Source of the DNA: Halobellus litoreus | Lineage (GTDB): Archaea; Halobacteriota; Halobacteria; Halobacteriales; Haloferacaceae | Direction: 5' to 3' | NCBI RefSeq assembly: GCF_024464595.1 | Contig: NZ_JANHAW010000002.1 | Span: 310,001-374,000 of the forward strand | Length of the DNA: 64,000 bases | Shown here: positions 8,573-16,884 of the stretch, piece after piece | Layout of the letters: every line of letters starts with the position of its first letter | How positions within the stretch are numbered: the first letter of the stretch is position 1 | Notes under the pieces: model-generated | The model's input: the letters and a program-made list of their open reading frames with translations, nothing else | Told to the model about the DNA's origin: nothing | Databases searched by the model: none | Made by a program: the position numbers and the translations under genes

Positions 8573-9298
8573 GTGCTAACCGCCACCAACGTAACCAAGC
8601 GATTCGGCGGGCTAGTCGCCGTCGACGACGTCGATTTCTCTATCGGCGACGAGGAGATCGTGGGCCTGATCGGACCGAACGGGGCGGGAAAGACGACCCT
8701 GTTCAACACCATCACGGGCGTCCACGCACCCAACGAGGGTTCGATCACCTTCAACGGGGAGGAACTGGTCGGCAAGACCCCGAACCAGGTGGCCCAACTC
8801 GGCGTCGCCCGGACCTTTCAGGCGGTCCGGACGTTCAACGAATCGAGCGTCCTCGACAACGCAACGGTGGGCGCAGTGTTCGGAAACGACGAGTCCGTTT
8901 CGATGAACGAGGCGACCGAACGCGCTCGCGAGGCGCTCGCGTTCGTCGGGCTCGGCGGCCGCGAGGAAGCGGAGGCCGGGTCGCTGACGATTGCCGATCG
9001 GAAGCAACTCGAACTCGCGAAGGGCCTCGCCGCCGATCCGGACCTCATCCTCGTCGACGAAATCGGCGCGGGTCTCACGCCGGCGGAGATCGAAGAGATC
9101 ACGCAGACGTTGGAACGCGCCCGCGACGAACGCGGCGTGTCGGTGTTCTGGATCGAACACATTATGGAAGCGATAATGAGCGTCACCGACCGAATCATCG
9201 TCCTCAACCGCGGCGAGAAGATCGCCGACGGCACGCCCGAGGAGATCCGTTCGAACGAGCAGGTCACCCAGGCCTACCTGGGGGAGGTCGAGTCGTGA
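8573..9298 (+). CDS. livG: Liv-type ABC transporter ATP-binding protein LivG
   Basis: ATPase of 241 residues. Walker A is GPNGAGKTT near 33-41. The signature region is degenerate (GSLTIADRKQLELAKGL instead of LSGGQ), and Walker B is LILVDEIGAGL. LivG proteins usually carry LSYGxQR, so SLTIADRKQ is a divergent signature although the spacing is normal. GTG start at 8573, fixed by the upstream TATA-like box. Its stop overlaps the GTG of livF (GTGA). It works with LivF as a heterodimeric motor for LivHM. Confidence 0.86.
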   Translation: MLTATNVTKRFGGLVAVDDVDFSIGDEEIVGLIGPNGAGKTTLFNTITGVHAPNEGSITFNGEELVGKTPNQVAQLGVARTFQAVRTFNESSVLDNATVGAVFGNDESVSMNEATERAREALAFVGLGGREEAEAGSLTIADRKQLELAKGLAADPDLILVDEIGAGLTPAEIEEITQTLERARDERGVSVFWIEHIMEAIMSVTDRIIVLNRGEKIADGTPEEIRSNEQVTQAYLGEVES

Positions 9299-9999
9299 CG
9301 CTGATTGACGTCGACGGCCTCGACGTCCACTACGGCGACCTGCAGGTCCTGTGGGACGTCTCCCTCGAAGTCCGCGAGGACGACTCGGTGGTCTCGATCG
9401 TGGGCCCGAACGGGGCCGGCAAGACGACGCTGCTCAAGACGCTCTCGGGCGTCCTGACGCCGTCGGACGGCCGCGTCGAAGTGCTCGGACAGGACGTCGC
9501 CGACGTGCCCGCCAGCGACATCGTCGAGCGCGGGTTCGTCCAGGTGTCCGAAGAGCGAAACCTGTTCGGCGACCTCTCGGTCGAGGCCAACCTCCGGATG
9601 GGTTCGTTCACCAAGCGCGAGACCTTCGCGGAGAACCGGGATATGGTGTTCGAGATGTTTCCCGTGCTGGAAGACCGCCGAAACAAGAAGGCCCGAACCC
9701 TCAGCGGCGGTGAGCAACAGATGCTCGCGATCGGCCGGGGCCTGATGGCGGAGCCGAAAGTGCTGGCGCTCGACGAGCCGTCGAACGCCCTCGCCCCGCA
9801 ACTCGCCGAACAGGTGTTCGAGACGATCGAGGACATCTCCGACGACGTGACGGTCGTGCTCGTCGAGCAACACGTCGACCGAGCGCTGACCCTCGCGGAC
9901 CGCGGATACCTGCTCGAAAACGGCCGCATCGAGACCGAAGGGAGCGGGACGGAACTCCTCGAGAGCGACGCGATCAAAGAAGGCTATCTCCGCGGGTAG
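9295..9999 (+). CDS. livF: Liv-type ABC transporter ATP-binding protein LivF
   Basis: Second ATPase, 234 residues, with Walker A GPNGAGKTT, a canonical signature LSGGEQQMLAIGRGL and Walker B VLALDEPSNAL. It starts with GTG overlapping the livG stop codon. It is the canonical half of the pair, while LivG carries the divergent signature. It converges with the substrate-binding protein gene, whose stop lies 13 bases beyond. The short T-run at about 10010-10014 may help termination on both strands. Confidence 0.87.
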   Translation: MTLIDVDGLDVHYGDLQVLWDVSLEVREDDSVVSIVGPNGAGKTTLLKTLSGVLTPSDGRVEVLGQDVADVPASDIVERGFVQVSEERNLFGDLSVEANLRMGSFTKRETFAENRDMVFEMFPVLEDRRNKKARTLSGGEQQMLAIGRGLMAEPKVLALDEPSNALAPQLAEQVFETIEDISDDVTVVLVEQHVDRALTLADRGYLLENGRIETEGSGTELLESDAIKEGYLRG

Positions 10000-10012
10000 C
10001 TCGACCGGTTTT

Positions 10013-11344
10013 TCAGCCGTCCAGCAGGTCACCCGACGGATCGTACGCCGGCAGCGGTTCGGACCGGAACTCCTCCGTCAGATCGACGCTTCCGTCGGGG
10101 TAGTACTCCGGCGATCCGGACTCGAAGCCGACCATCAACTGGACCAGGTTCCGCAGTTCACCCCACTCGGTGTACTCGATCGGCGAGGCGAACAGCGTGT
10201 CGAACTCGATGTTCCGGATCGAGTCCGCGATCGCGGTCGGGTTCGCCTCCCCGGCGTCCTCGATCGCAGCGGCGAAGAGGTCGGCGACGACGTATCCGAC
10301 CCCGTTCAGCACCCCGAACCACCCCTCGGTCTGGTCGTAGAACCGCTGGGCGACCTCGGCGTACTGATCCGAGAACGGATCCGGTTGCGTCTGTGCGAGG
10401 AAGCCCTGCGTGACCGAGTCGCCGAGGGCGTTGGCGGACAGTTTCGCGTCGCTCCGCCCGATGACGTAGTCCGGGTTGACGTCGGAGAGCCCCTGAAGCT
10501 GGTTGTAGATCGTGAACACGCCCGGCGGGTGGCTCGCCGAGATGAGCAGATCGAGATCGTCGGGCATCGCCCGGAGGTACGTCGTGAACGAACTCTCGCC
10601 GAACGGCGCGACCTCCATATGCACGTTGATGTCGTCAGGGAAGATCGCGTTGATACTCTGTTCCCAAGCCCGACCGTAGGAGTAGTCCGCGATGATGGCA
10701 CCGACGTTCTGGAACCCCTGATCCTCGATGAACTGGTTCACTGCCCGGGCGTTCGTCGGGGCGGGCGCCAGTCCCATCCGGAAGTTGTACCGCGAGTCGC
10801 GGGTCAGGAACTCCGAACTCCCGACGAACTGCGGCACGTGCGGCACCTCGTTCTGTTCGGCGATGGGCGCGACCGTCAGCCCGATGTCGCTCGAAATCGG
10901 GCCCGTGAGCGCCACGGCGTTCTCGGCCTCGATGAGTTCGGTCGCGATCGTGCTCGCCTCGGCCGGATCAAGTTGGGTATCGCGGTCCGCGAAGACGAGA
11001 TCCCGACCGAGCACGCCCCCGTTGGCATTGATCTCGTCGAGTCGGAAGTTGAACCCGTCGACGAACTCCTGCGTCGTCTGCGCGTACGGGCCGGTATAGG
11101 GCTGCAGTCCCCCGATAACGATGTCCTCGCCGCCGCCGTCGCCGCCACCGTCGCCGGCAGTCGCCCCGTTTCCGTCGCCGCTGTCGCCGCCACCGCCGTC
11201 GCCGCCGCTGTCACCGCCACCATCTCCCCCGTTCCCGCCGTTCATACAGCCCGCGAGAGAGCCAGCGACGACGGTCGCACCGGTCAGTTTCAGGAAATTT
11301 CGTCGGTCGGCGCTATTCGATCCACTGGTGTTACCAGATGGCAT
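10013..11344 (-). CDS. Liv-type substrate-binding lipoprotein (Tat)
   Basis: Periplasmic-binding-protein fold I receptor (LivK/Peripla_BP_6 type), 443 residues, expected to sit on the outer face of the membrane and feed LivHMGF. It has a twin-arginine motif RRNFLK at 14-19 and a lipobox LAGC with Cys33. A Gly/Asp/Ser-only tether at about 34-72 precedes the mature receptor starting near DIVIGGLQPYTG. Haloarchaeal binding proteins are typically Tat-exported and lipid-anchored this way. It is transcribed toward livF, separately from both liv pairs, from its own TATA-like box at 11368-11377. Confidence 0.88.
   Translation of the reverse strand: MPSGNTSGSNSADRRNFLKLTGATVVAGSLAGCMNGGNGGDGGGDSGGDGGGGDSGDGNGATAGDGGGDGGGEDIVIGGLQPYTGPYAQTTQEFVDGFNFRLDEINANGGVLGRDLVFADRDTQLDPAEASTIATELIEAENAVALTGPISSDIGLTVAPIAEQNEVPHVPQFVGSSEFLTRDSRYNFRMGLAPAPTNARAVNQFIEDQGFQNVGAIIADYSYGRAWEQSINAIFPDDINVHMEVAPFGESSFTTYLRAMPDDLDLLISASHPPGVFTIYNQLQGLSDVNPDYVIGRSDAKLSANALGDSVTQGFLAQTQPDPFSDQYAEVAQRFYDQTEGWFGVLNGVGYVVADLFAAAIEDAGEANPTAIADSIRNIEFDTLFASPIEYTEWGELRNLVQLMVGFESGSPEYYPDGSVDLTEEFRSEPLPAYDPSGDLLDG
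11129..11245 (-). repeat. Low-complexity Gly/Asp/Ser tether-coding repeat
   Basis: Within the binding-protein gene just after the lipobox Cys codon. Codons are almost only GGC/GGT, GAC and AGC. The two other binding-protein genes in the window carry the same kind of tract with different lengths, consistent with replication slippage. Confidence 0.7.
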
Positions 11345-11367
11345 AGTTGTAACTGTTAATCATCAAC

Positions 11368-11377
11368 ATATATATTT
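11368..11377 (-). promoter_or_regulatory. TATA-like box for the Liv-type binding protein
   Basis: AATATATATG-like run on the minus strand centred 27-28 bases before the ATG at 11344. Confidence 0.55.
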
Positions 11378-11450
11378 TTCTACTATCAGCGATACGTGGC
11401 CGGGTCGTCGGGCAGTCATCCCCGGCGGGTCTCGGCGACGGAACGGTCGC

Positions 11451-13139
11451 CTATTCGTCGTCGACGCCCTCGCGACGCCGAAGCGACTGCCGCCGAACTT
11501 TCCCCGTCGTCGTCGTCGGGATTTCGTCGGTGAACTCGACTTCCCGCGGGTACTCGTACTTGGCGAGGCGGTCCTTGACGTGGGACTGCAACGCTTCGAC
11601 GAGTGCCTCGCTCGGATCGTACCCGTTCGCGAGGACGACGAACGCTTTCGGGATCTCCCCGCGCGTCTCGTGTGGGACCCCAATGACGCCGACGTGTTGG
11701 GCCGCCGGGTGCGTCAGGAGGACCTCTTCGATCTCCTTGGGCGCGATCCGGTACCCCGAACTGATGATGAGGTCGTCCGACCGGGAGTGGAACCTGAAGT
11801 AGCCGTCCTCGTCGACCGACACGAGGTCGTCCGAGAGGAGCCAGCCATCCTGCACGGTTTCGGCCGTCTTCTCGGGCAGGTTGTGATATTCGAGAAACAG
11901 CATCGGATCGCCGTCGTATCTGACCGCGAGTTCCCCGATTTCGTGCGGCTCCTCGATTCGCTCGTGCGTCTCCGGGTCGAGGACGGCGACCTCGTGGCCG
12001 ACCGAGGGAACGCCGAAGTAACCGAGGCGGTGGTCCAGTCCGACCGCAGGGTCGTCACAGACGAGCCCGCCGATCTCGGTCGTTCCGTACCCCTCGATGA
12101 ACGCGGCGTTCTCGAACGTCTCCCCTACCCACTCGATGATGTTCTCGTCGGCGGCTTCGCCGCCCGTCGTCAGTGATTGCAGGCTCGCGAGATCGTACGT
12201 CGCCGCCGGATCCTCGGTCTGCATCATCATCCGGACCGCCGTTGGCGGGAGGTTGAGGTGCGTGACCTCGAACCGCTCGATCAACTCGAATTCCGCTTCG
12301 GGGTCGAACTGATCGCCGGCGTAGCCGACGACCGGCAGGCCGTAAAACATCGCCGGCAGGACCATCCCCGGGAGCGACATAATCCACGACCACTCCGAGA
12401 CGGTGCGCACGACCTGATTCTCATCAGTGCGGTGACACTGAAGGCTGAGGAACTGCGGTAACTCGCCGAGGAGGTGGCGGTGGGCGTGGACGACGCCCTT
12501 CGGCCGTCCCGTCGTCCCGCTCGTGTAGATGATGAACGCCTCGTCGTCGGCTTCGGTCTCCCGGCTCTCGAAATCCGCGCCGTGGCCGTCGGTGGCCGCC
12601 TCGAAATTGACCTCGTCGTCGCGGTCGAAGTCGTCGTAAGTGACGACCAGATCGAGTGAGTCGACCTGATCGCGGATGGACCTGAGCGTGTCGACCGCGG
12701 CCTCGTCGACGAGGAACACCGACGCGTCGCAGTCGGAGAGTCGGTATTCGAGGCCGTCGGAACCGAGGAGAACAGTCAACGGCACGGACACCGCACCGAG
12801 TTTGAACGCCGCGAGGTGCCCGGCGAGGGACTCGACGCACTGCGTCCCGTTTATCGCGATTCGATCACCGACGTCGACGCCCGCCTCGGCGAGGTACGCC
12901 GCGAACCGGTTGGCTTTCCGATCCACTTCCTGAAACGTGTGGGTCGTGTGGTCGCCGTCGGGACGGCCGAGGGACAGCGCGGTGCGGTCCGGGTCGCGGT
13001 CGGCCCACCGCTCACAGGCGTATGCGGCGATGTTGAACGTCTCGGGCACCTCCCATTCGAACCACTCTCGGATCGCTTCGAGCGTCTCGAACTCCCGTTG
13101 ATGAAAATAGTAGTTTTCGAGTTCGACGGTCTCTGTCAT
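11451..13139 (-). CDS. Acyl-CoA synthetase (medium-chain/acetyl-CoA synthetase-like)
   Basis: Adenylate-forming ligase of 562 residues. It has IIYTSGTTGRPKG for phosphate binding, EGYGTTEIGG as A5 motif, DLIISSGYRI as hinge region and PTTTTGKVRRQ as the C-terminal lysine motif, a more canonical A10 than the ligase at 1180. The order and the ISSGYRIxPxExE signature resemble medium-chain/benzoate-type MACS enzymes. The ATG at 13139 is chosen because a TATA-like box lies 27 bases upstream; the open frame extends further but without family similarity. It is the only gene between the Liv receptor and an IclR regulator, so it may activate the acid imported by the Liv system. That link is inference. 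Confidence 0.85.
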   Translation of the reverse strand: MTETVELENYYFHQREFETLEAIREWFEWEVPETFNIAAYACERWADRDPDRTALSLGRPDGDHTTHTFQEVDRKANRFAAYLAEAGVDVGDRIAINGTQCVESLAGHLAAFKLGAVSVPLTVLLGSDGLEYRLSDCDASVFLVDEAAVDTLRSIRDQVDSLDLVVTYDDFDRDDEVNFEAATDGHGADFESRETEADDEAFIIYTSGTTGRPKGVVHAHRHLLGELPQFLSLQCHRTDENQVVRTVSEWSWIMSLPGMVLPAMFYGLPVVGYAGDQFDPEAEFELIERFEVTHLNLPPTAVRMMMQTEDPAATYDLASLQSLTTGGEAADENIIEWVGETFENAAFIEGYGTTEIGGLVCDDPAVGLDHRLGYFGVPSVGHEVAVLDPETHERIEEPHEIGELAVRYDGDPMLFLEYHNLPEKTAETVQDGWLLSDDLVSVDEDGYFRFHSRSDDLIISSGYRIAPKEIEEVLLTHPAAQHVGVIGVPHETRGEIPKAFVVLANGYDPSEALVEALQSHVKDRLAKYEYPREVEFTDEIPTTTTGKVRRQSLRRREGVDDE

Positions 13140-13163
13140 CGTCTGAGTAATGATAACGGTCGG

Positions 13164-13171
13164 TATTAAAA
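13164..13171 (-). promoter_or_regulatory. TATA-like box for the acyl-CoA synthetase
   Basis: TTTTAATA on the minus strand centred about 28 bases upstream of the ATG at 13139. It is used here to set the start. Confidence 0.5.
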
Positions 13172-13280
13172 ATACGGCCGGGCGAGAGTTCGATCGTTGG
13201 GAGCGACGTCCTGCGAGTTGTTCGAACGGCCCTGTCGGGCGGGGCGAGCGGAGTGCCACGATGCGTACTCCCGGGGCAGG

Positions 13281-14042
13281 TCACGGCGCGTACTGGTAGT
13301 TCACGGAGACGATGTTTGCCGATTTCTGGACCTCGTCGGCGAGTTCCTGCCGATACTCCTCGTCGCGAAGGCGGTCCGAGGGGCAGACGACGCCGATTGA
13401 TCCGAGTACCTCCTCGCCGACCTTGATCGGGGCGGCGACCGCGCCCATACCGACGACCTGTTCGTTGCGGTCGATGCCATAGCCCCGCTCGCGGATCGCT
13501 TCGAGTTCCGACCGGAGCGCGTCTTCGTCGGTGATCGTGTGTTCTGTCCGCGCTTCGAGTCCGTGTTCGTCGAGGATCTCCCGAAACGATTCCTCCTCGA
13601 GGTGCGCGAGTATCACCTTCCCGCCCGCGTGGGTGTGAATCGGCGTTTTCAGCCCCGGATAAATCCCGAGTCGGAGCGATTCGGAACCGAACTCGGTGTG
13701 TAGGATGACGAACCGGCCCCGCTCTTCGACGTTGATACTGACCAGCTCACCCGTCTTGTCCACCAGTCGTTCGAGTTCCGGCTTCGCCACGTGGAAGAGT
13801 CGGTTCCGATATTTCACCTGTCCGCCCAACTCCAGCAGCTCGAATCCCAGCCGGTAGCTGCCGTTCTCGTTGATCACGTATCCCATCGAGCGCAGGGTTC
13901 TGAGATAATCGTGTACTGTACTCTTCGGCACGTCGAGCCGTCTGGAAAGCTCCGCGACACCGACCGTCTTCTGCTCTTTCAGCACGTCCATTATCTCGAA
14001 GGCCCGCTGAATCGTCTTGAGTGGTGGGGCGTCGTCGGTCAT
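13281..14042 (-). CDS. IclR-family transcriptional regulator
   Basis: 253-residue regulator with an N-terminal winged helix-turn-helix (about 8-65, RRLDVPKSTVHDYLRTL) and a C-terminal GAF-like effector domain (about 80-250). IclR proteins commonly control aromatic and fatty acid catabolism and bind small carboxylates. It is transcribed toward and just behind the acyl-CoA synthetase and Liv importer, which are the likely targets. It is one of three IclR genes in the window; the recognition helices differ, so separate operators are expected. Confidence 0.87.
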   Translation of the reverse strand: MTDDAPPLKTIQRAFEIMDVLKEQKTVGVAELSRRLDVPKSTVHDYLRTLRSMGYVINENGSYRLGFELLELGGQVKYRNRLFHVAKPELERLVDKTGELVSINVEERGRFVILHTEFGSESLRLGIYPGLKTPIHTHAGGKVILAHLEEESFREILDEHGLEARTEHTITDEDALRSELEAIRERGYGIDRNEQVVGMGAVAAPIKVGEEVLGSIGVVCPSDRLRDEEYRQELADEVQKSANIVSVNYQYAP

Positions 14043-14842
14043 CTCTATCCAGTAGATGTAGCCGGTGTGACCTAAAGACTGCGGTTATCTCGAACGGTAG
14101 TATCGGATATCGTGAATGACGTGCCCATATATCCGTGTCTCCACGACAGCGTGGATGGACCTCGTACCCACCAGTCTGTCCGGCCTTCAGTCCGTTTCTT
14201 TGGTTGTCAACACAATTCCAGTCATCTCGATCGAGCAGTAACCCGTATCGACAGTATCCCGCTACCGGTCGGCGTACGTCGCTTTCGATCGGGGCCTCGC
14301 TCGCCGTCGCTCTCTCGGTTTCCTGCGGATAACTCGAACGCAGATACGGGTTTCCAGAATATCCTAGGCCTCCCTTCGTATACGTACTGGGAGGATTCGG
14401 ACGGCGAGTATTGTCCGTCCAACCCCCATATGACAACTGTCCTCGCGGTGCACAGACGGCGCTTACGAAACTCGATTGGCCGTAGCGTGACCATTCCACG
14501 CACTTCGACCCGGGCCTGGACCGGTTCGTTTTGAATAACGAAAGTACGACTGTTATTTGACCACTCGATGCGGGCGGAACTCGGGGCTATTCGCGGGATG
14601 CTGCCGGTCGAATTAGTTTTCAGAAAATAGTGGTATCCTGTGTGATAGTCTATTAGAGACCATTCAAATACTGTATTCGCTGTCGAATACGACTGAATAA
14701 ATACTACGTTTTATTATATTTCTCGGATCCGATCAAACGGAAATTCGTCCGGTCCGGCTGGGCACCGTCACTCGCCGGTGCGGAAATGTCGAACGTCTCC
14801 CGGACGTAATCTGTTACTCGGGACCGAGTATACCACACAAAG
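14043..14842. other. Intergenic region without recognisable gene
   Basis: About 800 bases. Several open frames exist but none shows protein-like composition or a domain. It turns AT-rich from about 14,530 to 14,740. It contains one clear palindrome (14673-14690). The rest probably holds control sequences for the divergent IclR and SMC-related genes. Confidence 0.5.
14673..14690. promoter_or_regulatory. 18-bp inverted repeat, candidate operator
   Basis: GTATTCG-CTGT-CGAATAC, perfect 7-base arms with a 4-base spacer, about 180 bases before the SMC-related gene in an AT-rich stretch. The size fits a dimeric HTH regulator. Which protein binds is unknown. Confidence 0.35.
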
Positions 14843-14850
14843 TATATATA
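14843..14850 (+). promoter_or_regulatory. TATA box of the SMC-related/rdfA pair
   Basis: TATATATA centred 26-27 bases before the ATG at 14873, a strong archaeal TATA box giving a leaderless transcript. Confidence 0.65.
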
Positions 14851-14872
14851 CCCAACAGCGATTACATCAGGT

Positions 14873-16819
14873 ATGGCGACTTCCGAACAACTGACTGACT
14901 CCGCTCACTTCTCTGTCGAGAACGTCGGCGGCATCGATCACACCGAAGTAGACATCCCACCCGGCGTTACCGTCCTCACCGGCAAAAACGCCACCAATCG
15001 CACCTCCTTCCTCCGCTCGATTATGGCCGCCATGGGCAGCCATCGCGTCTCTCTGAAAGGCGACGCCGACCACGGTCGTGTCGAACTCACCCTCGACGGC
15101 ACCACCTACGAGCGCACTCTCACCCGCGCCGGCGACGGCGTCACCTTCGACGGCGACGCCTACCTCGACGACCCCGCCGTCGCCGACCTCTTCGCCTTCC
15201 TCTTGGAAACCAACGACGCCCGCCAGGCCGCCGCCCGCGGCGAGCAGTTGCGCGACGTCATCATGCGCCCCGTCGACGTCGACGCCATCCGCTCGCAAAT
15301 CCGCTCCCTCGAAGACCAGAAGGGTGACATCAACGACGAACTCGCCCGCATCGAATCCAACAAGCGCGACCTCCCCGACCTCGAACAACAGCGCACCCAA
15401 CTCCGCGAGAAAATCGAGGACAAACGCGAAGAACTCGCCGACCTCGAAGCCGACATCGACGACAGCAGCCGCGACGTCGAAGAAGGCCGCAAAGAGCAAG
15501 CCGAACTCGAAGAGAAACTCCAGGAACTCCGCTCGACCCGCTCGGAACTGGAATCCATCCGCCGCAAAATCGAACGCCAAGAGGAGAGCATCTCCTCGCT
15601 GAAACGCGAGCGCAGCGACCTCGAAGACGACCTCGAAGAACTACCCGAGGCGCCGATGGGCGAGCACCAAAACCTCGAAGCCGACATCGACCGCTTGCGA
15701 ACCGAGCGCCAGGACCTCAACACGGAGATCAACGAGCTTCGGAGCCTCATCCAGTACAACGAGGAACGCCTCGAAGCCGAAGACTACGACCTCTTAGAAG
15801 ACGGCGGCACGGCCGCCGACAGCGGCGAGGGCTCGGTGACCGACCAACTGGTCGCCTCCGAGTCCGAGACCGTGGTGTGTTGGACCTGCGGCTCCTCTGT
15901 CGAGCGCGAACAGATCGAATCGACGATCGAACGGCTGAAACGCCTGCGCACGGAGAAAGTCGACGAGCTGAACGACATCAAAACGAGGCTGGAAGAGAAG
16001 AAGGAGGCCCAGCGGGAGGCGACGAAGAAACAGCGCAAGCGCTCGGAAATCGAACGCAAACTCGACGACATCGAGTCGGAACTCCAGCGGCGCGACGAGC
16101 AGATCGACGCGCTGAAGCAGAACCGCGAGTCGCTGACCGAGGAGGTCGAAGCCTTAGAGTCGGACGTGGAGAACCTCGAATCGGCTGATTTCGAGGAGAT
16201 CCTGTCGCTGCACAAGGAGGCGAACCAACTGGAGTTCGAGATCGACAGTTTGGAATCGGATCTCGAGGAAGTGACCGAAGAGATCGAGTCGATCGAAGCG
16301 GACGTCGAGCGGGCGGACGAACTCCGGGAGGAGCGCTCGGAGCTCGTGGAAGAGCTGACGGATCAGCGGACGAAGATCGATCAGATCGAGGCGGAAGCGG
16401 TCGAATCGTTCAACGAGCATATGGAGTCGATTCTGGAGCTGTTGGGCTACGAGAACATCGAGCGGATCTGGATCGAGCGGATCGAGGGTGCGGGGACGAG
16501 CGAGGGACAGACGCGGTTCGAGTTGCACATTGTGCGGACGACGGAGAACGGGGCGGCCTACGAGGACACGATCGAGCACCTCTCGGAGAGCGAGCGGGAG
16601 GTGACGGGATTGATATTCGCGCTGGCGGGCTATCTGGTGCACGACCTCCACGAGACGGTTCCGTTCATGTTGTTGGATTCGCTGGAAGCGATCGATTCGG
16701 ACCGGATCGCGGACCTCGTCGAGTACTTCGCGGACTACGCGGAGTTCCTGGTGGTGGCGCTGCTGCCGGAAGACGCCCAAGCGCTCGACGAGGAGTTCAC
16801 TCGCGTCACCTCGATCTAA
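14873..16819 (+). CDS. Archaea-specific SMC-related protein (Sph-like)
   Basis: 648-residue SMC/Rad50-like ATPase: an N-terminal nucleotide-binding half, two long coiled-coil stretches (about 140-300 and 345-515) and a C-terminal half with Walker B (MLLDSLEAID, Asp602 and Glu605). The hinge has a CxxC zinc-hook-like pair, Cys336 and Cys339. The signature is LSESE at 570-574. Walker A is degenerate, GKNATNRTS at 37-45, with Arg in place of the P-loop Lys. The protein is much shorter than true SMCs. The next gene is rdfA-like, the same order as sph1-hp24 of Halobacterium. A role in chromosome or cell-shape control is inferred from that pairing. Codon choice changes sharply mid-gene (see findings). 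Confidence 0.85.
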   Translation: MATSEQLTDSAHFSVENVGGIDHTEVDIPPGVTVLTGKNATNRTSFLRSIMAAMGSHRVSLKGDADHGRVELTLDGTTYERTLTRAGDGVTFDGDAYLDDPAVADLFAFLLETNDARQAAARGEQLRDVIMRPVDVDAIRSQIRSLEDQKGDINDELARIESNKRDLPDLEQQRTQLREKIEDKREELADLEADIDDSSRDVEEGRKEQAELEEKLQELRSTRSELESIRRKIERQEESISSLKRERSDLEDDLEELPEAPMGEHQNLEADIDRLRTERQDLNTEINELRSLIQYNEERLEAEDYDLLEDGGTAADSGEGSVTDQLVASESETVVCWTCGSSVEREQIESTIERLKRLRTEKVDELNDIKTRLEEKKEAQREATKKQRKRSEIERKLDDIESELQRRDEQIDALKQNRESLTEEVEALESDVENLESADFEEILSLHKEANQLEFEIDSLESDLEEVTEEIESIEADVERADELREERSELVEELTDQRTKIDQIEAEAVESFNEHMESILELLGYENIERIWIERIEGAGTSEGQTRFELHIVRTTENGAAYEDTIEHLSESEREVTGLIFALAGYLVHDLHETVPFMLLDSLEAIDSDRIADLVEYFADYAEFLVVALLPEDAQALDEEFTRVTSI

Positions 16820-16884
16820 CGGGTCCCCCGGGTGCGCTGGGGTAGCCCAGTACATTTTTGAGGCTCTTCGGCGAAGGGAGGGTA

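Noticed and set aside
8494-9999. 501-codon plus-strand frame across livG and livF
   Set aside because: The first part is an Arg-rich shadow of livG. The true livF starts with GTG at 9295.
14112-14534. Open frames in the 14,043-14,842 intergenic region
   Set aside because: Composition is not halophilic-acidic, there is no domain, and start and stop are not supported by promoter or context.
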